DNA from: Brachionus plicatilis
Lineage: Eukaryota > Rotifera > Eurotatoria > Ploima > Brachionidae
Length of the DNA stretch: 64,000 bases
NCBI GenBank assembly: GCA_010279815.1
Contig: QEOQ01000451.1
Coordinates: 754,095-818,094, forward strand
Reading direction: 5' to 3'
A program made the position numbers and the translations under genes. This document shows, in pieces, positions 1 to 11,952 of this stretch (its first letter is position 1; each line of letters begins with the position of its first letter). Under the pieces are notes generated by a model. It was not told the origin of the DNA, searched no databases, and was given only the letters and a program-made list of their open reading frames with translations.

Positions 1-706
1 TAAAGCAAAGTAGATGAGGGCTCGGTCCAGAATTCTCATTCTGTTTAGTTAATTTCAATTTTTTTAAAGTTTTGTAAAATTGATTGATGTCCAACTCTAA
101 TTGCATCAAAAAATTATCAAAGCTTAATCAACCATATTAGAAAAAATATATTTTATCAAAGCAACAAAATTTTTGTTTGAAGAAAATTTAATAGTTATCT
201 TTTGAGATTTTTTTAACTATAGATTGATTTTGAAAATATTTTTATTTTTGATTAAATTTTAAATTAACCTAAATCCAAATAGATAATTTAGAGCATAAAA
301 TTTTCTGCTTCTTGTTTTAGGTTAATCGAATTTTTCTTAATAATAACCAATTCGTCAGTAAAAGCATCTTGAAGCTAAAATTTTTGTTTTATTATAAATT
401 GTGGATCTTTGTTCATTTAATATTTAAAATTTGTTTTGAATGATCAAATTTTAAATTAACCTAAAGTAACCTGGCAAAGAAATCTAAAATATTTTGAAAA
501 TTTTTAAACACATTTTACACAAAATCATTATTTTTAATTTTTTTCTGTATTTCTCATTTGATATATTGCTAATCCTAATTCAGATTCTCCTCTGAAAACT
601 TTTTGATAAATTTTACATTTAAAAAAAAATTATTATCTTATATGATTTATCATTATTAAATCATTTTAAAACATTTATTTTTTTTATTAAGTTTTTACAG
701 CGATGT
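1..706. other. AT-rich intergenic, nothing recognised
   Basis: No open reading frame of useful length, RNA gene or clear repeat structure is visible on either strand. The sequence is dominated by A/T runs. Confidence 0.5.
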
Positions 707-1150
707 TTATTTTTTGTCAAAATTTTCGAAAAAGAAATAAAGACTGGGTACATAAAAATTATTGCCGAGTACTATAAAAATGATTATTGGGTATAAGAAA
801 AACTCGAACACTTGAAAATAAAAATTCAAAATCTTCCGTTTTTTAATCTGAATTGCTTGTAGTTTTTTGATATTATTTTCTGAAAATGAATTTAAGCAAG
901 GAAAAGAATAGTCTAAAATTGATCCGACTAAAGATTTATATAAATTTCCTAGTGTGTTTTGATTAAGACCCCATTTTTTGTTTGACAATATCTTAATAAT
1001 ATTTAGCCTTTTATTGCAGCGTTCTTTAAATTCGTCTACCAATATAATAGTATATTAAAGTTTAACTTAGAATCAAATTTAATACCAAGAAACTTGATTT
1101 CTTTTTGGCTCACTATTCTGTTTCCATAAATTTTTAAGTTTTAATATTTA
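707..1150 (-). pseudogene. Non-LTR retrotransposon reverse transcriptase fragment
   Basis: Read on the minus strand, 1042-707 encodes about 75 residues typical of the C-terminal part of LINE reverse transcriptases. It has the series RCNKRLNIIKILS, then KKWGL, LYKSLVGSILDYS and KKLQAIQ. Just upstream (about 1130-1055), in another frame, lies the preceding conserved piece (KEIKFLGIKFDSKL). A frameshift near 1040-1055 therefore separates two neighbouring RT segments. The endonuclease, the catalytic palm and the 3' end are not visible nearby. This is a dead, truncated copy. The clade cannot be fixed from so little; it looks Jockey/CR1-like. Confidence 0.7.
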
Positions 1151-2082
1151 TATTGTTTTTATTTAAATAAGTAACCATCAAATGAATGCTCTAAATGAAT
1201 TTTTTTACACTCATTTGATTTTTTTAGACCTCAAATAAACATTTAAATAGTTGATTATTTTAATTAACACTCATTCAATATTTTAAGCATTCAAATCATT
1301 TATCTAATATCTAAAGTGATTTTTTGCTAAATACCCAATTATATTAAAAAAAACCCATTTAAATACTAGCCATTAACCTGACAAGATTAAAAAAAAAAAC
1401 ACATTATTTTTATTAAAAAAGATGCAACATTTGCTGTTTTTTGCTAAATTTTAATCTTTCTTTTGACTCGCGGATACTAGAAAATACGTTTGCTTTGTGG
1501 TCTGACATTTTAGAGCATTAGATTCTAAAATTATCTGACACAATTATTTCATATTATTTCAAATTGAGTTCGAAAATCACTTTCGCAGTTTTCAAACGAT
1601 ACTATCAAGTTTTAAAATCACCTTACATAGATTTAATGACCCATTTTAATTTAGCTTTTTCATTTTTGTCAGATTTTTTGTAAGATAAAGCTTAAATTTC
1701 TAAATGCATTAAAAATTAAAATTCTTTAAATGTTCCTATTTTATTTTATAATTGCTAAATTTTTATTAAAAATATTGGTACAGACGAAAAAATTTAATCA
1801 AATAGTAATTTTTGAAGGTTTAATAATTGAATTTTTTTATTTACATAAATTTTAAATTGAAAAAATTAAAATTTTTATTCAAAATCAATAACGTTTAAAA
1901 TATATTACTAAAATTTTTGTGCAAACGAATTTATCATTCAACCCGAATTCATCAATTAACTGCACAATAAATTCAAATTTTTATTTGATTAAATTATACA
2001 TAATTTAAATGGAAATCCACAATTTTCAATCATTTAGTTAATATTAAATAAAATTTTAACAAATGCATAAAATTTATTCATT
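1151..2082. other. AT-rich intergenic, nothing recognised
   Basis: No gene or clear repeat is seen. The part next to 2083 is presumably the 3' untranslated region of the RING-finger gene on the minus strand. Confidence 0.45.
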
Positions 2083-2914
2083 CTAATTACTGGCACCTTC
2101 CCGAAGTTGATTCATCGGGTGGTCAGTTATTTGAAATAAACTATTGAAAATTTCCTCTTGTATATGAAAAAAATTTGGTTTTTCTGCAATAATGAAACTA
2201 TCATTATCTTTCATTATACATCTACATATTGGGCATGTTTTCGAGGTTATTTTCCATTCTTCTATGCATTTTTCACAATAATTGTGGGAGCCTAAAAAAA
2301 ATTTTAAAATTTTGTTTAGCTAATTAAAAAAATATACATGATAGTACTAGATTTGTCTTTTCTTCCATGCAGATGCAGCAAATGTCTTCATTTAGTGATG
2401 ATGATTGATTTAGGACTTGAATACTTTAATATTAAAAAATAAACAAAAAATAACTTCTAAATAATTATTAGACTTACTTGTCAAATAAAAATGAGCTTGT
2501 CAATTTAGGTTGTACATTATCTAGATTATTTTGTTGGGTATCATCAAACAGTTTAAGAGCATCGGCATATTGCTTAATGTGTTGGTATATGTGCAAAAAC
2601 TCATTCAGTTTTAATAATCTAAAGCTCTTTATGTCCGAATCTCCTATTTTCGACTGAAAAAAATTACTTTATTTTTTTTATTTAATTTTATTTACTTTTG
2701 TACACTCAATTCTGATGGTGAATTTCCAAAAAAAAGTTAAGTCTGTGCCTTTTGCTATTTTGAAATCCAGAGCGTTTCCATTCTCGTCTAAAAAATATTC
2801 TGCAATTGAATTTAATTCTTCGATCATCTCAATAAATTTCGGGTATTTAAGATGAAACATATCGGCTAGGTGAAGTTTGGATATTGCCTTTTTTATTTCA
2901 ATAGAAGTATCCAT
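2083..2914 (-). CDS. RNF141: RNF141-like RING-finger E3 ubiquitin ligase (4 exons)
   Basis: Coding exons on the minus strand are 2914-2696, 2653-2478, 2423-2338 and 2291-2083, giving 690 nt and 229 residues (human RNF141 has 230). All introns have GT-AG ends and are 54 bp or shorter. The C-terminal half carries a complete C3HC4 RING. CCICMEEK is in exon 3 and CSHNYCEKCIEEW followed by TCPICR is in exon 4, with the loop split exactly at a splice junction. The N-terminal half matches RNF141 in the FWKFTIRIECTK segment and in the LLKLNEFLHIYQHI segment that corresponds to its NLYQFIQLYKDI. Family role: a RING E3 that recruits an E2 for ubiquitin transfer; in mammals it is linked to spermatogenesis. 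The mammalian N-myristoylation start (MG) is missing here (MDTSIE), so either lipidation is lost or a short upstream exon exists. Confidence 0.88.
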
Positions 2915-4030
2915 TGTGATAATTAGTAAAAACCTAGTAATTTCTTAATTTAAATTTTTATTTATTAGTCAAATTTAAAATAATTCTATTTTGAGTGATA
3001 AAATAATATGAAAAAACAAAAAGAAAATATATTTTTTTACATAACGGGTTGTTTGGATCATTGTTCTTAATGAAAAGACCAATTAATGGTTCTCAATGCT
3101 GCTTTCAGAAGTTAGAATAGAGAAAGATGCGTGAAGAACCATACGGAGAACGGAATCCACAAAATGGGACTCACGGAATGGTTTTGCATTTCATATTTTC
3201 TAATATCACAGTATAATTTCAGAGAAATTATTTTTAAGATTATTTTAAGAATGCATATACTCAAGGATATTTTTCAAATTATCATTTTAATTTATTTTTA
3301 ATTATATGAGGAATTTTAGTTAAATATATTTCAAAAAAAAGTTTTCATTTTTTTTGCGCTTTATTATTTCCATAAAGTGTTTAGTGCAAAATAAATTTTA
3401 TTTTTACTTAAACTTAAACGATAAAGTCTGCAATAACAAGAAAATAAAACAGAATATACATTTAACAATAAAACAAGAAATTAAAAAAGGATTCACATAA
3501 AAACATTAAGCAATCAGAAATTTTACTTTTAACATGCTTGATGAGAAATCTCAAATCTTATTCTAGGCAATGGTCATTTAACTTTTAAACTCTTAGTTTA
3601 GAAGGATATATAAATAAAATTTTAAAAATATTTAAAAATTAAGATTAATCGGACTTCACTTTAGCTTAAAAAATAAAATAAATAAATTTTTCCTCTCACG
3701 GTCTCACAAAATTTTCTCTTGTAAAAAAAGTATTTATTTCAAAAATTAAAAACAAAAAAGAAAATTTTTAAAGTAAGCTAATAATGTCACACAATGAATA
3801 AATTCAATTTGAAAAAAAAACATAAACTGATCAAGATCTAAAAGACGCAATCAATACTGTTAGAACAGGAAAATTGTACTATAATTGTTCAAAAGGTTGA
3901 TGGATGGAGCGACCGCATTTTTTAGAGAGGTTCCAAAAAGTTCCTCTTTTATTAAATCTTCTTTTAAACTCACTCTTGCTTTGTTTCGTGTTTTTTTTTT
4001 TTTTGTTTCTTAAGCTTTAATAATTGTTAT
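2915..4030. other. Intergenic, nothing recognised
   Basis: This stretch holds the upstream region of the RNF141-like gene. A short segment of less extreme base composition at about 3045-3190 has no readable protein or RNA signature. No promoter motif can be supported. Confidence 0.4.
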
Positions 4031-4270
4031 AGAATTAAATCGGCATTGTGAATTTTGGTACAAAAAACAAAAACAAAATATAAAATATACCAAAGCTTAA
4101 GTTCTGAAAGACCAAAACATGTTCTGTAAATTGTACCACCTATATACTGATTCTAGAAAATTCTGCAAAATTGAGAACATAGAATTTTGGTACAAAAAAC
4201 AAAAATAAAATAAAAAAGACGCCAGAGCTTTAATTCGGACCAACCAAAACATGCTTTATAAATTGTAGCA

Positions 4271-5309
4271 ACTGACACCAGGGATGTGCATTAAGTACTT
4301 AAATCGTATTTTCAATACTTAAGTAAATGGACCATATTTTTAAGTAAATACTTAAACTTAAGTCCATTTTTCAATTTTTTTTTAAGTAAATACTTAAGTA
4401 TTTATCAGGATACTTAAGTACTTAAATTTTTTTCAATAAAATATCAGTCCATAGGTCAAGTAATAAACAAGCTGAGTCACAGTTTTTCAATAAATCTAAC
4501 AATTTTTCTTTAGTTACTTTGACTAAATTAGGAAGTAAACGACGAGTAGCAACTGTTCTTGAAACATGATTAAATTGTGGGTTTAGTTTATGAATTAGAT
4601 CCTTGAACGGACCCATATCAAGTATGCTAAGAGGAAGCAAACATAAGGCAAATGTTGAAACCATTAAATCTTCGCATTCTTTTTGAGTCTTGCTAGTTTT
4701 GCTCCATTTTTGGGGTTCAACTTTGAGGCAATCACTCAAAGTTGGTTGCTTATACAATGGTGTAGATTTCTTTGCGGTTTTGCATTTGTCTTTGATATGG
4801 TTTGTGAAGTTAGTTGTTACTTTAATTGAGCCTCTAACCGTTTTTTCACAGTGTTTACAAGTAGCTGTAAAATTTTCCCATGGTCTTTCAATAGCGGACT
4901 TTTTGTTTGTAAAAAAAAAGCGCTGAGAGAATTTTTTTTTATAGCGGTTAAATTTCAAAGCACTGTGTTTTTGATTTAATACAACAAGTTAAACGAAGGA
5001 GAGTCTTCTTCAAGCTTTATTGTTCTCTATTTAACAAATAAATAATACTGCATAAAAAATTATGTTTAATTGGTGTGTGAAATAAAATTTTTTTAATTGC
5101 AATCATAAACAAATGAAATAAAAAAAAATCTGAAATCATGAATGTTAATCAAAAAGTTAAGTATCTTTAAATACTTAAGTAAATTCGATCTTACTTAAGT
5201 ACTTAAAAAAAATTCGAATTTTTAAAAATCTATACTTAAGTATTTACTTAATTTTATTTTTTTTAAGTACTTAAGTACTTAATACTTAATGCACATCCCT
5301 GACTGACAC
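4271..5309 (-). mobile_element. hAT-family DNA transposon, internally deleted, with 8-bp TSD
   Basis: The element spans 4279-5301 (1023 bp). Its ends are inverted: CAGGGATGTGCATTAAGTA on the left and the complement TACTTAATGCACATCCCTG on the right. The 8-bp direct duplication ACTGACAC lies at 4271-4278 and 5302-5309. Subterminal regions hold many copies of ACTTAAGTA-type words in both orientations, as expected for hAT transposase binding regions. Inside is a minus-strand fragment of a BED-zinc-finger hAT transposase, described separately. Exact TSD and termini make the boundaries secure. Confidence 0.93.
4422..4958 (-). pseudogene. hAT transposase N-terminal fragment (BED zinc finger)
   Basis: A 178-residue open frame runs toward the left end of the hAT element. 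Residues about 28-60 form a BED-type zinc finger: a C-x2-C pair (CKHC), then TTNFTNHIKDKC giving H-x4-C. The rest resembles the helical N-terminal part of hAT transposases. It includes the FKDLIHKLNPQF segment and a DLWTD segment that normally opens the RNase H-like core. The frame stops there and runs into the terminal inverted repeat. The catalytic core and dimerisation domain are therefore deleted, and the element can only move in trans. Confidence 0.85.
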
Positions 5310-5552
5310 ATCCTCTTTACCACCACTTAAAGTCGAGTCGGATTTTTTTATCCCAAATTCACAATTTTCTGAATTTTGCAGATATATTGCAGAGTTTTGC
5401 AGAATCAGTATATTGGTGGTACAAAGGTACATCAATCAGTAGTTACAATTTACAAAAAATGTTTTAATCCTTCAGAACTTGAGCTTTGGTATATTTTATG
5501 TCTTAATTTTGTTTTTAATACTAAAATTCACAATGGCATTAAATCAAATCGC

Positions 5553-6066
5553 AAAAACTTAGTTTATTTTTTACAAAAGAATAATTTAATAATCAATTAA
5601 ATAAAAGCTTAATAAATTTATAGAAAAAAAAAATTTATTCCTTAATGGGTTAAATGGGTAAAAGATGCTAAAATTCTTCATTTTGGATTAAATTTCGGGG
5701 TAATTATTTACAATTTTAGATGTAGTCGGGTTAATTCCTTTAAACCTCACACAATTAACCACCGGAGGTAAAGGGGTGACAAAAAAATTTCGGAGAAATT
5801 TGGCTACTATTTTATAAGTTTTCAAACAAAATGGGTGTGTAATATGCAAAAAAAAATGGGGACGAATTTTCATTAAATTTTAGCCAGAAAAATATTTTTT
5901 TATTTAATAATTTTAAATTTTTGAATTTTTTAAATTTCGGAATCCTTTAAATCTATTTAAAAACATTGCGGGACTTAAATCTATTTACTGGCTTTAAACT
6001 CAATTCAATTTAAAAAAATTCCCCCTTGTCCCACAAGAAAAAAAACATATCTAGTATACATTGTAA
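5553..6066. other. Intergenic, nothing recognised
   Basis: A few short frames are present, but none shows a recognisable family signature. No repeat boundary could be defined. Confidence 0.4.
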
Positions 6067-6325
6067 GTGGCAAATGCAATCTTATGCATTGACACCATGC
6101 ATATAAAGCATTCCATTGTTCGATATTGCAGCCTCAGAACCCGAAACCCAACTTTGACGAAGGCAATAAATACCATCTCGCCCATGTTAATACATTCTGT
6201 TTGGTATGGTGCAGAGAAAGCGAAGAAAGACTGCCACAGCTCAACTTGAGCTAAACGCCGTTTGGTGTTAGTGTAGATTTAATCTATACTGCAGTTCTTA
6301 TTACTACTACTACTACTACTATTCT
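6067..6325 (+). mobile_element. Possible LINE 3' end with (TAC)n tail
   Basis: About 250 bp stand out by higher GC than their surroundings. They end in a short hairpin (GTGTAGATT / AATCTATAC) followed by a TAC-repeat tail at about 6300-6322. A terminal hairpin followed by a short microsatellite is how several non-LTR retrotransposons end, and the LINE relic at 45.2-46.5 kb ends in a similar way (hairpin plus ATT tail). There is no RT domain and the 60-residue frame is unconvincing as protein, so this is an inference. Confidence 0.35.
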
Positions 6326-7310
6326 TAACTTACACCGCAAGCGTCAAAGTTGTATTTCGAGTCTTGGATCACGTTTAAAGTAGTTTTTTTTAATTTAATG
6401 CGTCATTAACAATAGAGTTTCTGTCATAAAAATAAAAATTATTTTTTTGTTATTTTATTATTTTTTAGACCATTGGAAAAGTGTCAAAATATTCAAAATT
6501 GGATAGCTCCGCCCACGTGAATCTCGTGCCATGCATATTTTCGTAGTCAGCTCGTCATACTGTTTCAGGAGGTTATGCTCAAGTCCAAGGTTCGCCTATT
6601 TTGAGGAATGTTCAATTAAGATTCTTTGTTGTTTTTTCTGCAGGCTGTTTGAATTCTATAAAACAGGCTTTTTTTGTTGTCACATTTCTAGATTAATTTT
6701 TTTAATTTTTGTTTTACATAATCATAATTAGTTATATTTAACGATTATTTAAGTGTTTAGAAAAAAATTTCCAAACTCAATTTATAAAAAAAAGTTTAAC
6801 AAAAATTTATTTTATTTATGTTTCTTGAACAATTGCAATTTAATATCTTTTTCCTTCTCCATCAGTTCAATTCAATAGGTAAAGAACACCGATTTGAGTG
6901 CTTGCCTAACAATTTTTGGCACCTAATTTATCTTCTTCAGTCGCTTCTACAGGACAAGATTCTTGGAAAAAATATTCCATAATATTTAAAAAAAAATTAA
7001 GAATCAATTAAATTGATCAGTTTAAATGTCGTGTTATTAAATTTATTAATTCAAAAAAGATCGAAATTATTTTCATATTTCAAAGTAATTTAAGCCTTAA
7101 AATTAAAAAGATTTGTTACAAAGAATTTAGCGCCAATTTTAGAAAAAAAAATTTAATTTTCAATTTATTTTTTTTTAAGTTTAAATAAATATAGTTGTGA
7201 AAAATAGAGTTTTGAACTCTTTTATCTTGCTGATAAAAAATACGTTAAACAATTTAAAAAAATAAATATTATCTATTAGATAGCTCTAGAATTTGAATGC
7301 TTTTTACAAT
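6326..7310. other. Intergenic / 3' flank of the repeat-protein gene
   Basis: No convincing gene is present. A moderately GC-rich patch at about 6500-6660 has short open frames but no family signature on either strand. Confidence 0.4.
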
Positions 7311-10300
7311 CTATTCTAATTGCATGATTGTTCTTTTAGATGATGAAGCATTTGATCGATTAGTTTGTGAAGAGGGTGGCTTCGAACTGTTTACAGTTGT
7401 AGCTTGTCCACTTGAAAGCTTGGAACTGTATAAAGTTGTTGTCTGTCCACTTGAAGGCTTGGAACTATTAAGGGTTGAAGTTCTTTTAGAAAGAATACTT
7501 TTTCCGACGGAATGATTTGTTGATACCAAAGTTCTGGTAGCGGGACCTGATTTTGATTTTGAAGTTAGAATTTTAATAAGTTGTGACCCTTGATTTGATA
7601 CTTGAGAAGATGGCAGAAAATGAGGTAATGTAGACTTTTGAACAGATGAAGATTTGGATAAGTTTGAATTACTCAAGGGCTTAGTTGATTGTTTTGGAAC
7701 CTCAATAGTGGCAATCGGTTTCTGAATAATTATTTGGGATTTGGAACGAGCTCTTGATTTAGAACGTGAATCGTTCCGTTTATTTGATCTGCATCTTAAA
7801 ACAGGTCTACAGTTTAATCTTAATGGTAAGGACGCCGGAAAGGATGATTGATGGGAATTTGGATTAGATCTACAATAATCAGGTAAAGGTAATGGAATAA
7901 CAAATTCTTTAAACTTTCGTTGCGGCTGAGGAGGGCATTGTGGTTTTTCAACACAAACTTCAACATTAAACGATTTAGGTCTTTGTTTAAAATTAACTTT
8001 TATATCTTCTTTAATCTTATCTTCAAAAAGAAGTTTTTTGTTTTCTATCCCTGATTCGACGGGGTAAACATTCGGACTATATGGTAATCCACTACCAGGA
8101 ACCACTTGTCCGTATGGTGATCCATATCCAGGAATACCACTGGTTCCATAAGGAGATCCAGAACCAGGTATCCCTTGTCCATAAGGAGAACTAGAACCAG
8201 GTACCCCTTGTCCATAAGGAGAACCAGAACCAGGAACCCCTTGTCCATAAGGAGAACCAGAACCTGGAACACCTTGTCCATAAGGAGAACCAGAACCAGG
8301 TACCCCTTGTTCATAAGGAGATCCAGAACCAGGTACCCCTTGTCCATAAGGAGAACCAGAACCAGGTACCCCTTGTCCATAAGGAGAACCAGAACCAGGA
8401 ATGCCACTTGTTCCATAAGGAGAACCAGAACCAGGTACCCCTTGTCCATAAGGAGAACCAGAACCAGGAACGCCACTTGTTCCATAAGGTGACCCAGAAC
8501 CAGGTACACCTTGTCCATAAGTAGAACCAGAACTAGCTACCCTTTGTCCATCAGGAGAACCACAACCAGGTACACCTTGTCCGTATGGAGACCCAGAACC
8601 TGAAACCCCTTGTTCATAAGGAGAACCAGTACTTTGTCCGTTTGTACCTTGATATAAATATTTTTTAGGAATTTTTTTCAACTTTCTTTTTCCAAAATGA
8701 ATGAAATTAATCCTTAGAAACAAAAATTTGTCAGCTGATTGATTTTTTAAGACTTAAATTTTTTTGATTTAAATACATAAAATGATAAAATTTTTTGAAG
8801 GATGAGATTTTCTTTAGCAAAAAATTAATGTTTTTACAAAGATTTTTTATAATTGAATTTTTTTTCAAACAATTCTTTGTTTAAAACCGTACAAAAGAAC
8901 AAATTGAGTTTGCTAAATAAATAGTTGTTTAAAAACTTTTTTTTTTCTAAAAAATAATAGATTTTAAATTAATTATTTTGTCTTAAGCTCTTTTTTAATT
9001 TTATCATTTTGGGTATTTTACACAAAATTTTTTGAATACTATTTGGGTAGATATGATATTTTACATTATACTGATTCCCTTTATTTATTTAAGTTTTTAT
9101 AAATTTTTTATTTATTATTCTTTGTCGTAAATTACTTTTCCTAATTCACAAATTAATTAATATATAATTTTTTATATTTATAATATTTAGTACCTTCTGA
9201 GGTTCCTGAATAAGGATTTTGCCCTGAACTATAATAACCACTATAAGGATTTTTTCCCTGGTATTCTGGGGAATTCTGATTGAATGCAATACCATTTGAG
9301 TTTCCTGAATAAGGATTTTGCCCTGAACTATTATAACCACTATAAGGATTTTTTCCCTGGTATTCTGGGGAATTCTGATTGAATGCAATACCATTTGAGT
9401 TTCCTGAATATGGATTTTTCCCTGAGCCATTTATTCCTAGATTACTATTTGCTAATTTTTGGTAAAGTTCTTGATTGAGTCTTGCAGTTTCCGAATTTAA
9501 TTCAGAGTTTTTCGCCAACGCTTGATCTCCTGGATTAAAATTCAATCCATTTCCTAGATTTTCTTTACCTGTCGAGTCTATTTTCTGACCATTAGCCCCT
9601 GAGCCTACATGATTAGGATTTGCACCATAATTTGTTGATACTCCATTGTTTAAATTCGTATGAATTCCTTTTCCTAAGTTATTAGCATCATTTGAATAGT
9701 TATTTTCACCATAACGATTTTTCGATGCACCAGAGAAAGGACTTGAACGTCTTAATCTTGCTCTGCTCTTATCTTTTTTCCCGCTGGTTTTTATATCACC
9801 AACGGAAACTGAGTCTAACTTTTTTTCTAAGGAATCGGAATTTAAATCCTCTCCCGTAAAATTCGATTTCAAGTTTTTTCCGCTTTTAAAATCATCTGAA
9901 GCATCTGAATCATATATGGTTTCGAATAAACTTTCATCATCATTAGATTTACCTTTTCCTAACAAATTTTCAGATGCATTCAAATAATTTTTACCCAACG
10001 AGGACATTAAATTATTGAATGGATAACCTTGGTACGGGTTACTATTCAGCCCTGCTCCTCCTAAACCCTGATAAGGAGCACCATAAGCTGAATATGGAGT
10101 AACAGCATTCATTCCTATATAATTTATGAATTTTTAATTAAATCTACAAAAAAAAAAATTCATACCAGAATAGGGACATGATGCGTAGGGATTTGAATAA
10201 GGTGAATATGGATTCATTCCATATGAGGCTTGTCTAGCGGCTAAATTATTTGCTATAGCCTGATTAATTAAATTTCCATACGGTGATCTATTAAATATGT

Positions 10301-11348
10301 TTGATGAATCAGTATTTAAATTTCCTTCACCCCCTGCTTGAACTTCATTAGCATTATGGTCTGCCAATGCTTGCCTTAATGATAAATCAGCATTCGCTAA
10401 GTTTTGAATGTCATTAATATCATTTAATTGTTGATCTAAATTTTTTCTTGATTTTTTCAAATTTTCGGCATTCAAAGAATCAATATAGGGGTTATTTTCT
10501 ATGTCGTCAGTTGGAAATTGATTTGAAGTGCATGTAGAACCCGAAATTCCTGGAAGCGCTCTAGCGCTTAGATTCCCATACATACCTGGGTAACTTAATC
10601 CGCCTGGATAGCCATAACTGTTTAGGCCATAGCAAGGATGACCAGCCATTTGATATGAAGGTTGATATGAAGGTTGTCCAGTCAAACCAGAATATTGGTC
10701 ATTTAAAATTGACAAACAATTTGATGGGTTCGATACAGCAACTTGCTGATTATCCAATACTGTACCAGTTCCGATTTGAGTCGAGTCAATTGTTGATGGT
10801 AATGCGCATGGATATGATGGATTTGGGCCGTATGCAGCCCCATAAGGAGAATAGGCATGTGATAATGGAGCTGGTAAAATTGGACTTGGAGGAAACGTTG
10901 AATGTGGAAGATAAGGCCCTGGAATACCAAACGGTGGTGGACAAGGATGCATAGGATGATGAGAAAAGCATGAAGGTGGAGCGCCAAATGGAAGAGGAAA
11001 AGCTCCCATTGGCGACGGAAATGGAGGAGGCAAAACTCCCATTGATGGAGGAAATGGTAGAAATGGGCCGGCACCCATGGATTGAGGACATGGTGCTGGT
11101 AATGCTAGGGGCATTGAGCCTCGCGGTGCGAACATAGGAGGAGGAGCTGGTAGCATTGGACGAAATGGTCGCTGAGGAAAACCGTAAATAGGTGGTGGAG
11201 GAGGTGGAAGTATAGCTATACATGGTTTTTTTCTACGACAACATGCTGGTTGTGGTCGACATTGAGGTCTTGGAGCAGGGAAACAAATCATGGAAGGAGG
11301 ACATGGTGGCGGACATGGTGGCACACATCTTGAGTTTCTTGCGCCCAT
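7311..11348 (-). CDS. Low-complexity Pro/Gly/Tyr/Asn-rich repeat protein (3 exons)
   Basis: I join three open segments into one gene: 11348-10166, 10114-9194 and 8647-7311 (3441 nt, 1146 residues). Splice sites are TCTG|GTATG...TATAG|GA (51-bp intron) and GAAG|GTACT...TCAAG|GT (546-bp intron), and phases match at both. The start MGARNSRC fits an N-myristoylation consensus (Gly2, Ser6) with nearby cysteines that could be palmitoylated. Module 1 is Cys/Pro-rich, then Pro/Phe/Met-rich. Module 2 is Asn/Gly/Ser-rich with two 33-residue repeats that begin NPYSGNSNGIAFNQ. Module 3 holds about 18 copies of VPGSGSPYGQG-type repeats and a basic Ser-rich tail with SSKPSSGQ repeats. There is no signal peptide, membrane segment or known domain. 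A membrane-attached structural or condensate-forming protein is inferred; the function is not recognised. Confidence 0.72.
8085..8640 (-). repeat. 33-bp coding minisatellite in exon 3
   Basis: Tandem units of 33 bp encode VPGSGSPYGQG. Interspersed 36-bp variants have TSG in place of the QG step. The array stays in frame throughout and is therefore protein-coding. Central units are nearly identical and edge units are diverged, which is typical of unequal exchange in the middle of an array. Confidence 0.9.
9205..9420 (-). repeat. 99-bp coding tandem repeat in exon 2
   Basis: Two nearly identical 99-bp units, plus a partial third, encode the 33-residue repeat that begins NPYSGNSNGIAF and ends GYNSSGQ or GYYSSGQ. 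The near identity suggests a recent duplication. Confidence 0.9.
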
Positions 11349-11952
11349 TTTGAATTTTTAAAAAAGGGAGTAGGATTTTACTAGAATAAGGGTATTTTAT
11401 TTTTAAAATTGAATTTAATTCAATATTTAAATTTAAGATTTATAAAATTGAGAACTATTATTTATATTTATATCTAACAATTACTTCATAGTTAGACATA
11501 TCTTAAAATTCTAGTAACGCTTAAGTTTCTTGATTTTGTTTTTTTTTTTAAATTATCTAATTGATAAAAGTTTCAAAATCGAGCCATTGTGTGCAGTCAC
11601 TAGCTAATTTCACTTTTTTCTTTAAGTCAATATCTTTTACCAAAGTATTAAGACAATAGAAGCGAAATATATTTAAGCTTTTTTTCCCAATGGCACAAAT
11701 AAGCGATAGAACGATCTTTCAAAGCATTATCACGCTTATGAAAATGACAACTAATATGAAAATAGTTTAGATTTGACATATCAAAACTTTCATATAATTT
11801 GCACGCATGAAAAGATTTGGTTTCTTTTATTTAACTAGATACTGCTGATTTATAAAATTCTAATCTTATATTTGACAAAAATTAAAAATTTTTAAAAATT
11901 TATTTATTTTAACCAAAATTAGCCAGAAAGCCAAAAAGAAAATTTCAACAAT
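11349..11952. other. Spacer between the two minus-strand low-complexity genes
   Basis: 604 bp, presumably holding the promoter of the 1146-residue protein gene and the 3' end of nothing recognised on the other strand. I see no supportable core promoter motif. Confidence 0.4.

Larger units (their letters stand above)
4031..5552. repeat. Large imperfect palindromic repeat, host of a hAT insertion
   Basis: A unit at about 4031-4165 (key words ATTAAATCGGCATTGTGAA, then ATATACCAAAGCTTAAGTTCTG) returns inverted at about 5375-5552. A degraded direct copy of the same unit lies at about 4182-4270. Arms are diverged, roughly 75-80% by eye. The hAT element at 4279-5301 sits inside and separates the arms. 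Without it the repeat would be about 0.5 kb, so this looks like an older foldback element or MITE that later received the hAT insertion. Confidence 0.6.

Noticed and set aside
6531..6731. 66-codon plus-strand frame in a slightly GC-richer patch
   Set aside because: The composition looks like a signal peptide by chance. No family match and no continuation.
8085..8640. Regular 33-bp repeats that could suggest a CRISPR-like array, and two further open frames in the array (8175-8492 + strand, 8045-8518 - strand)
   Set aside because: Units are contiguous without unique spacers and are coding in one long minus-strand frame. The other open frames are by-products of the repeat having no stops in several frames.
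10655..11223. Open frames on both strands within exon 1 of the repeat-protein gene (10655-10954 +, 10703-11074 -, 10786-11223 -)
   Set aside because: They arise from proline-codon-rich, repetitive sequence. The 11348-10166 frame has a start codon, splice fit and gene context.
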